NCBI GenBank assembly: GCA_934555865.1
Contig: CAKTFI010000001.1
Location: forward strand, 1 to 64,000
Reading direction: 5' to 3'
DNA length: 64,000 nucleotides
Source of the DNA: an uncultured Christensenellaceae bacterium
GTDB lineage: Bacteria; Bacillota; Clostridia; Christensenellales; Christensenellaceae
In this document: one piece after another, positions 59,791 through 64,000 of the stretch
Position numbering within the stretch: position 1 is the stretch's first letter
Layout: the number at the start of each line of letters is the position of its first letter
Notes under the pieces: model-generated
Told to the model about the DNA's origin: nothing
What the model saw: the letters and a program-made list of their open reading frames with translations, nothing else
Database searches by the model: none
Program-made: the position numbers and the translations under genes

Positions 59791-60619
59791 ATTTCCGCAG
59801 GAACAGGCGCGTGCTGGGCGCGTCTCCGGCTAGGATGGCGTCGAGCGGGTATTTCGCATTGGCGATGCGGACCTCCGTGCCGTTCTCGATGGCCTGCTTG
59901 GCATAGAGCAGCTTGGCCTTGGCCCCGTTGGCGCCGACGCGGGAAGCCCCCTGGCAAAAGGACATGGCCTCGTCGATCTTTGCCTCCATCTCCTGCACGC
60001 TCTCGCCGGAGATCTCCGGGATCAGCGTCGAGGGGTCGTGGACATCGCGGTAGATCCCGTTGGTCGAGGTCAGGATGACGAGCCGCCTCGCGCCGACGAG
60101 CGAGGCGACGACGGCAGCCGTTTCGTCGTTGTCCACACATTCGACGATGCCGGCGCGCTCCTCGCGCAGGGCGGCGATCTCCATGCGTCGCGTTTCCTCG
60201 TTGCTCAGGGGGTCGGGGGAGTTGACGTTCGGGATCGCGTTCTGGTTGGCGGCGCGGTAGAAAAATTTCCGCAGGTGGTCCGCCTTTTCCCGGTCGTTGA
60301 AATGCATGTGCTCGACCAGCACCTGCCGGAGGGAGTAGCGCGGGTCGGCAAACTGCCGGTAGAGCGACATCAACAGCGCCTGCCCCTGGGCGGAATAGTC
60401 GGTCTTGATCTCCTCCAGGTCGCCGCGCAGCTCGCTGCCGTTGCGGTGTAGGTAGTCGATGCGCCCGATCTCGGTCGCGCCGGAGCTGACGAGGATATAC
60501 CCCGGGCGCAGGGCGCGGGCGAGGCTGGAAATGCGGTTATAGTCGATCTCATTGGTGTCTTCGCGGATCATGGCCATCGATCCGATCTTGACGACCACAT
60601 CAAAATTCAAATTTTTCAT
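59789..60619 (-). CDS. Amino-acid kinase family protein, glutamate 5-kinase-like
   Basis: A 276-residue protein of the amino-acid kinase fold. The N-terminal VVVKIGSMAM matches the phosphate-binding KxGS loop, SSGATEIGR the substrate loop, and NVNSPDPLSNEE and ECVDNDETAAVVASLVGA the regions that in ProB bind glutamate and nucleotide. The C-terminal PUA domain of long ProB is absent and no proA is nearby, so a proline-pathway role is uncertain. It holds the second of only two ACGT sites in the window (60225-60228, an AAC-GTC codon pair). Confidence 0.65.
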   Translation of the reverse strand: MKNLNFDVVVKIGSMAMIREDTNEIDYNRISSLARALRPGYILVSSGATEIGRIDYLHRNGSELRGDLEEIKTDYSAQGQALLMSLYRQFADPRYSLRQVLVEHMHFNDREKADHLRKFFYRAANQNAIPNVNSPDPLSNEETRRMEIAALREERAGIVECVDNDETAAVVASLVGARRLVILTSTNGIYRDVHDPSTLIPEISGESVQEMEAKIDEAMSFCQGASRVGANGAKAKLLYAKQAIENGTEVRIANAKYPLDAILAGDAPSTRLFLRK

Positions 60620-60708
60620 CGGGAGAATTCCTTTATTTTACAATCTATCCTTAGTATAGCGGCTTTGGAGCGGCGCGGCAAGCCCTGATTTTGGCGGGAA
60701 TGCCGCGG

Positions 60709-61230
60709 TCACGGAAGCGGCGCGTGGTGCGTTCCAAAGAGGGCGCAGCCGGGCTCGTGCGCCTCGATCGCGCCGACGCTCATGAGAAAGGATTCGCAGA
60801 TGACCGGCCCGCAGAAGGAGAAGCCGCACTTTTTGAGCTGCCGGCTGAGCGCCTCCGGCGAGATGCCGCTGTAGATAAGGCGCAAAAAGGCGCCCGGTTC
60901 CGGGAAATGCCGCAAAAGCGCCTGCGCATTCTGTCGGACGGCATAGATCTTGCGGCGGTTGCGGATGATGCCGGCGTCCTGCATTAAGGAATCCAGGTAT
61001 TCGTCGGAAAGCTCCGCACAGCGCCGCAGGTCAAAGCCGCAAAACGCGCGTTCGAACGCGGGCTGCTTGGCCAGCACCGTGCGCCAGGAAAGGCCGGCCT
61101 GAAAGCCCTCGAGGCAGAGCTTGGCAAACAGGGCGGCGTCGCTTTTGCGCGGGCGGCCATAGACCGTGTCATGGTATTGGATGAGCAGGGCGTCGTTCGC
61201 CCAAGCACAGCGAGAAATATCGTTTGGCAT
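60709..61230 (-). CDS. tag: DNA-3-methyladenine glycosylase I
   Basis: A 173-residue base-excision repair enzyme that removes 3-methyladenine. The sequence keeps RCAW, YHDTVYG, the QAGLSW segment (about residues 44-49) and a C-terminal His/Cys pair (AHEPGC), which with the early Cys/His bind zinc in this family. The start has GGAGGAAG 5 bases upstream. It is 20 bp downstream of the VanY-like gene on the same strand. Confidence 0.9.
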   Translation of the reverse strand: MPNDISRCAWANDALLIQYHDTVYGRPRKSDAALFAKLCLEGFQAGLSWRTVLAKQPAFERAFCGFDLRRCAELSDEYLDSLMQDAGIIRNRRKIYAVRQNAQALLRHFPEPGAFLRLIYSGISPEALSRQLKKCGFSFCGPVICESFLMSVGAIEAHEPGCALFGTHHAPLP

Positions 61231-61250
61231 AGCTTCCTCCGAAAAATGCG

Positions 61251-62195
61251 TCAGGCGAGGTCGTAGAGCGCCAGGTATTCCTCGAGGCAGAGGCCGCTTT
61301 CAAAGATGGCCGCGGCGGCCTCTTTGCCGACATAACGGTAGTGCCATGGCTCGAACATAACGCCGGTTACGGATTGCTTGCCGTCCGGGTACCGGAGGAT
61401 GAAACCGTATTGATGGGCGTGCTCGGCGAGCCATTTAGCCTCGCGTGTGTCCTTGTAATCGCTGGTGCCGTGCGGGACGCTGTCGCAGAGGATGTCCACG
61501 GCGAGGCCCGTGCAATGCTCGCTGGCCGTCGCGGGGACGGTCTTGACCGGGTTGGCATAGACATCGTCGCCGTAGGTCGGGTCCTTTTTCAGGCGGTTGT
61601 CCCAAAAGCTCTGCTGCGTGGCGCGGTCGCGGTAGGCACTGTTCAGGATGAAGGTTGTGATCCCGTCAGCCTCTGCCGCCCGGAACAGCTCGCTGAGCGC
61701 CTGGGCGGTCTCCTGCGTGACTTTTGTCGCACCGGAATTCACTGTGACACAGGCAGGGAGCATGCCCGTGACCGAGACCAGGTCGGCTGGCTCTGCATAG
61801 TTCGGGTGGTCGAAATTGACGAGCAGTACTGTCTTAGCGATCGCATAGGCGCGGTCATATGCCTCGTCCGTGCCCGACGGGGCGGGATTGATCGGATCGC
61901 TTACTGGGTCGGAAGGCAGCGCACTGGAGGAGTCTGTGCGCTGTGATGCATCCGGCGCGGTGACGGGGAGCACCTTTTTGAAAAAGACGAACCGGCAGAG
62001 TAGATACCCGCTCAGCACGACCAGCAGCACTGCTAGCGCGCCAAAGAGCCGCCGACTGTGCCGACGGCGACGCTGACGATGGCCGCCGCGGTCGATGAGC
62101 GGAGAGCTCGGATGCCGCCGCGCATAGGGCGGAGGGGGCGGGGGACGGTGACTAGTTTGTGGGCGCGCGGGGCGCAGGGGGCGTTGTGCAGCCAT
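61251..62195 (-). CDS. VanY-like D-Ala-D-Ala carboxypeptidase (M15 family), membrane-anchored
   Basis: A 314-residue zinc peptidase. After a Pro/Arg-rich cytoplasmic N-terminus (1-48) and one membrane helix (50-71) lies the M15B domain with SEHCTGLAVDI (zinc His and Asp) and EPWHYRYVG (catalytic Glu and His). It would trim stem peptides in the wall. I start it at ATG 62195, with GGAGG 8 bases away. The very basic, proline-rich N-terminus is unusual for this family. Confidence 0.85.
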   Translation of the reverse strand: MAAQRPLRPARPQTSHRPPPPPPYARRHPSSPLIDRGGHRQRRRRHSRRLFGALAVLLVVLSGYLLCRFVFFKKVLPVTAPDASQRTDSSSALPSDPVSDPINPAPSGTDEAYDRAYAIAKTVLLVNFDHPNYAEPADLVSVTGMLPACVTVNSGATKVTQETAQALSELFRAAEADGITTFILNSAYRDRATQQSFWDNRLKKDPTYGDDVYANPVKTVPATASEHCTGLAVDILCDSVPHGTSDYKDTREAKWLAEHAHQYGFILRYPDGKQSVTGVMFEPWHYRYVGKEAAAAIFESGLCLEEYLALYDLA

Positions 62196-62684
62196 ACAAA
62201 AAACCTCCAAATCAAACTTTTTTCTATCATACCACAAAACGGCGGGGATGGGGAATGGGAAGTGATGGAAGGGGCAGTACCTGTGCAGGGGCGGGTACGG
62301 CGGCGGTCGATGGGGTCATTGCGGACACGGGGCGCTGCTGCCTGCGCAGGGGCGAGCATATGGAGGAAGCGGAGGCCCGCGGCTCTTTGGCAGTTCTGGC
62401 GAGGGAGCTCTGCGGGAGGGGGATTGTACGCCTAAAATGCCGGAGGCAATGTAACAAGCGGGGATACGCTCCTGCGGAAGGGGAGTGGCGAGGCAGGAGG
62501 CGGCTTTCGTGGTATCTTCACATAAGAGGAAAGAAAGTGCAAACAGCAGGCGATTTCCGGGGTAACAGGGGGGCAGAGGCAAAGTTCCTTATAGAAGGGA
62601 AAAATGGAGATGGGCAAGGGTTGATAAAACAGGAAAGCGGGGTTTTCAAAAAAGGGGCAAAAAGAGGTGTAAACGATAAAAGCC
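62196..62684. other. Gene-poor intergenic region before thyA
   Basis: About 490 bp without a supported gene. Plus-strand frames are open but have Gly/Arg-rich compositions and no ribosome site. It is purine-rich toward its right end. No riboswitch recognised. Confidence 0.4.
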
Positions 62685-62713
62685 TTGTTACGAAAGAATA
62701 ACGGCGCTATAAT
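62685..62713 (+). promoter_or_regulatory. Promoter of thyA-dfrA
   Basis: TTGTTA (62685-62690) and TATAAT (62708-62713) have a 17-bp spacer. Confidence 0.7.
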
Positions 62714-62757
62714 AATAGGGCACATTTTATCCATTTTTGAAACAACAGGAGGCGTCT

Positions 62758-63594
62758 ATGAGCCGCGCGGATACGATATTTTTACAGAACTGCCGAGATA
62801 TTTTGCAGAACGGAACCTGGGACACGGACCTGCCCGTGCGGCCGCATTGGGCGGACGGCACGCCGGCGCACACGGTGAAGCGCTTTGGGGTTGTCAACCG
62901 CTATGACCTGCGGGAGGAATTCCCCATCCTGACCGTGCGCAAGATCAATTTCAAGGCGGCGTTGGACGAGATCTTCTGGATCTGGCAGAAGAAGTCCAAC
63001 CGCATCGCCGACTTGCACAGCCACATCTGGGACCAGTGGGCGGACGAAAACGGGACGATCGGCAAGGCCTATGGGTACCAATTGGGCGTCAAGCACCGCT
63101 ACCCCGAGGGCATGTTCGACCAGGTCGACCGCGTGCTGTACGACCTGACGCACAATCCGCAGAGCCGGCGCATCCTGACCAACCTGTATAATCACGCGGA
63201 TCTGAGCGAGATGCAGCTCTACCCCTGCGCCTACAGCCTGACCTTCAATGTCACGGGGCGTACGCTCAACTGCATCCTGAATCAGCGCTCGCAGGATATG
63301 CTGACGGCGAACGGGTGGAATGTCTGCCAATACGCGGCGCTGGTGCATATGTTCGCGCGGGCGAGCGGGCTGGAGGCGGGCGAGCTCGTGCATGTCATCG
63401 CCGACGCGCATATCTATGACCGGCATGTCCCGATCGTGGAAAAGCTGCTGGAGCGGGAGGCGGACTGCCTGCCCGCGCCGAAGCTCGTGATCGCGGACGG
63501 CGTGACGGATTTTTACGCCTTTACGGCGGACAATGTCTACCTGGAAGGGTATGAGAGCCTCAAGGGGATCGGCAAGATCCCGGTGGCGATCTGA
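62758..63594 (+). CDS. thyA: Thymidylate synthase
   Basis: A 278-residue enzyme that methylates dUMP to dTMP with methylene-tetrahydrofolate. The catalytic Cys is in LYPCAYSLTFNV (near residue 160), RSQDM binds the phosphate, and HVIADAHIYDRH is the dUMP/folate-binding C-terminal part. I start it at ATG 62758, which has GGAGG 5 bases upstream. It is followed 11 bp later by dihydrofolate reductase, which regenerates the folate it oxidises. Confidence 0.95.
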   Translation: MSRADTIFLQNCRDILQNGTWDTDLPVRPHWADGTPAHTVKRFGVVNRYDLREEFPILTVRKINFKAALDEIFWIWQKKSNRIADLHSHIWDQWADENGTIGKAYGYQLGVKHRYPEGMFDQVDRVLYDLTHNPQSRRILTNLYNHADLSEMQLYPCAYSLTFNVTGRTLNCILNQRSQDMLTANGWNVCQYAALVHMFARASGLEAGELVHVIADAHIYDRHVPIVEKLLEREADCLPAPKLVIADGVTDFYAFTADNVYLEGYESLKGIGKIPVAI

Positions 63595-63605
63595 GGGAGG
63601 TGCGC

Positions 63606-64000
63606 ATGAACTTTATCTTGGCGGCGGACGAGCGGTGGGCGATCGGCAACCGGGGCGGGCTCTTGGTGCACCTGCCGGGCGACATGAAATTTTTTCGGCG
63701 GACGACACGCGGCAAGACGGTCGTGATGGGGCGCAAGACCTTTGAGAGCCTGCCCGGCGGCGCGCTCAAAAACCGCGAAAACATCGTGCTTTCCCGCGCA
63801 GACTATGCGGCGGAGGGCGCGGCGGTCGTGCATACGGTGGAGGAGCTGCTGGCGCGCCTGGCGGGCAAGGCCGAGGACGAGGTCTTCTGCATCGGCGGCG
63901 GAGAGATCTACCGCCTGCTGCTCCCCTATGCGCAAAAGATCTACCTGACCCGGATCTACAAGACCTTTGCGGCGGACACCTATTTCCCCGACTTGGACGC
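63606..64000 (+). CDS. dfrA: Dihydrofolate reductase (3' end outside window)
   Basis: The first 131 codons of a dihydrofolate reductase. AADERWAIGNRGGLLVHLPGD is the N-terminal pterin/NADPH region; GRKTFESLP and FCIGGGEIYRLLL are NADPH-binding loops. The C-terminus is cut off. It forms an operon with thyA. Confidence 0.92.
   Translation, partial: MNFILAADERWAIGNRGGLLVHLPGDMKFFRRTTRGKTVVMGRKTFESLPGGALKNRENIVLSRADYAAEGAAVVHTVEELLARLAGKAEDEVFCIGGGEIYRLLLPYAQKIYLTRIYKTFAADTYFPDLD

Noticed and set aside
62159-62701. 180-codon open frame before thyA
   Set aside because: No ribosome site, odd Gly/Arg/Lys composition, and it runs over the thyA promoter; probably not a gene.

Overview
The window comes from a spore-forming, high-GC member of the Bacillota, most likely class Clostridia. 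Spo0A, SpoIIR, a SPOCS/DUF3794-LysM protein, Veg, a large Alu-type SRP RNA, the GGGtGRT/NifU-like pair and a rho-rpmE-yqhQ-prmC-prfA-tsaC-ywlE-rpiB-upp cluster all point there. An uncultured gut lineage is plausible, but no genus can be named from the sequence. Most of the window is dense, GC-rich housekeeping DNA. Two stretches are visibly AT-richer: about 6.0-8.6 kb, and about 46.8-53.6 kb, which looks like an accessory island.

Layout: 1-5.6 kb holds the end of a MetQ-type lipoprotein, a DUF4438 protein and trxB-glmM-glmS. 5.6-8.8 kb holds an inverted MFS-transporter remnant, two small envelope genes, a membrane LuxR-type regulator and tRNA-Ser(GGA). 8.9-16.1 kb holds a spore-coat-type DUF3794-LysM protein, a Gld-like ABC exporter operon, spo0A, a DnaA-box/0A-box cluster, veg and an unknown protein. 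16.2-21.8 kb holds a sugar kinase-nudC-AI-2E exporter operon, an Fe-S aldo/keto reductase and asd. 22-25.8 kb holds three tandem M42 aminopeptidases plus a PuuD-like amidotransferase. 25.9-34.7 kb holds a P-loop kinase, an EamA exporter, a Na+-pump decarboxylase beta/gamma pair, class II aldolase, a GNAT enzyme, an NlpC/P60 wall hydrolase, a thioesterase and a serine hydrolase. 35.3-46 kb holds an LPG-synthase-like protein, spoIIR, DUF1934, a metallo-hydrolase, the rho-to-upp translation/salvage cluster and the SRP RNA. 46-53.6 kb is the island: an M3-like peptidase lipoprotein between 40-bp direct repeats, two XRE regulators each beside a near-consensus promoter with repeated motifs, and small lipoproteins, one with an internal stop. 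53.8-64 kb holds the GGGtGRT/NifU-like pair, tyrS-yigZ, a membrane-anchored repeat protein, an amino-acid kinase, tag, a VanY-like peptidase and thyA-dfrA (cut by the window end).

Two signals stand out. First, the tetranucleotide ACGT is almost absent: I found only two copies in 64 kb, where base composition predicts a few hundred. Codon choice avoids it (Asp-Val written GAT-GTN, for example), which suggests a restriction or methylation system with ACGT specificity somewhere in this genome. Second, the AT-rich gap after spo0A packs at least seven DnaA-box-like 9-mers and a perfect Spo0A box into about 150 bp, an origin-like arrangement with no dnaA nearby.
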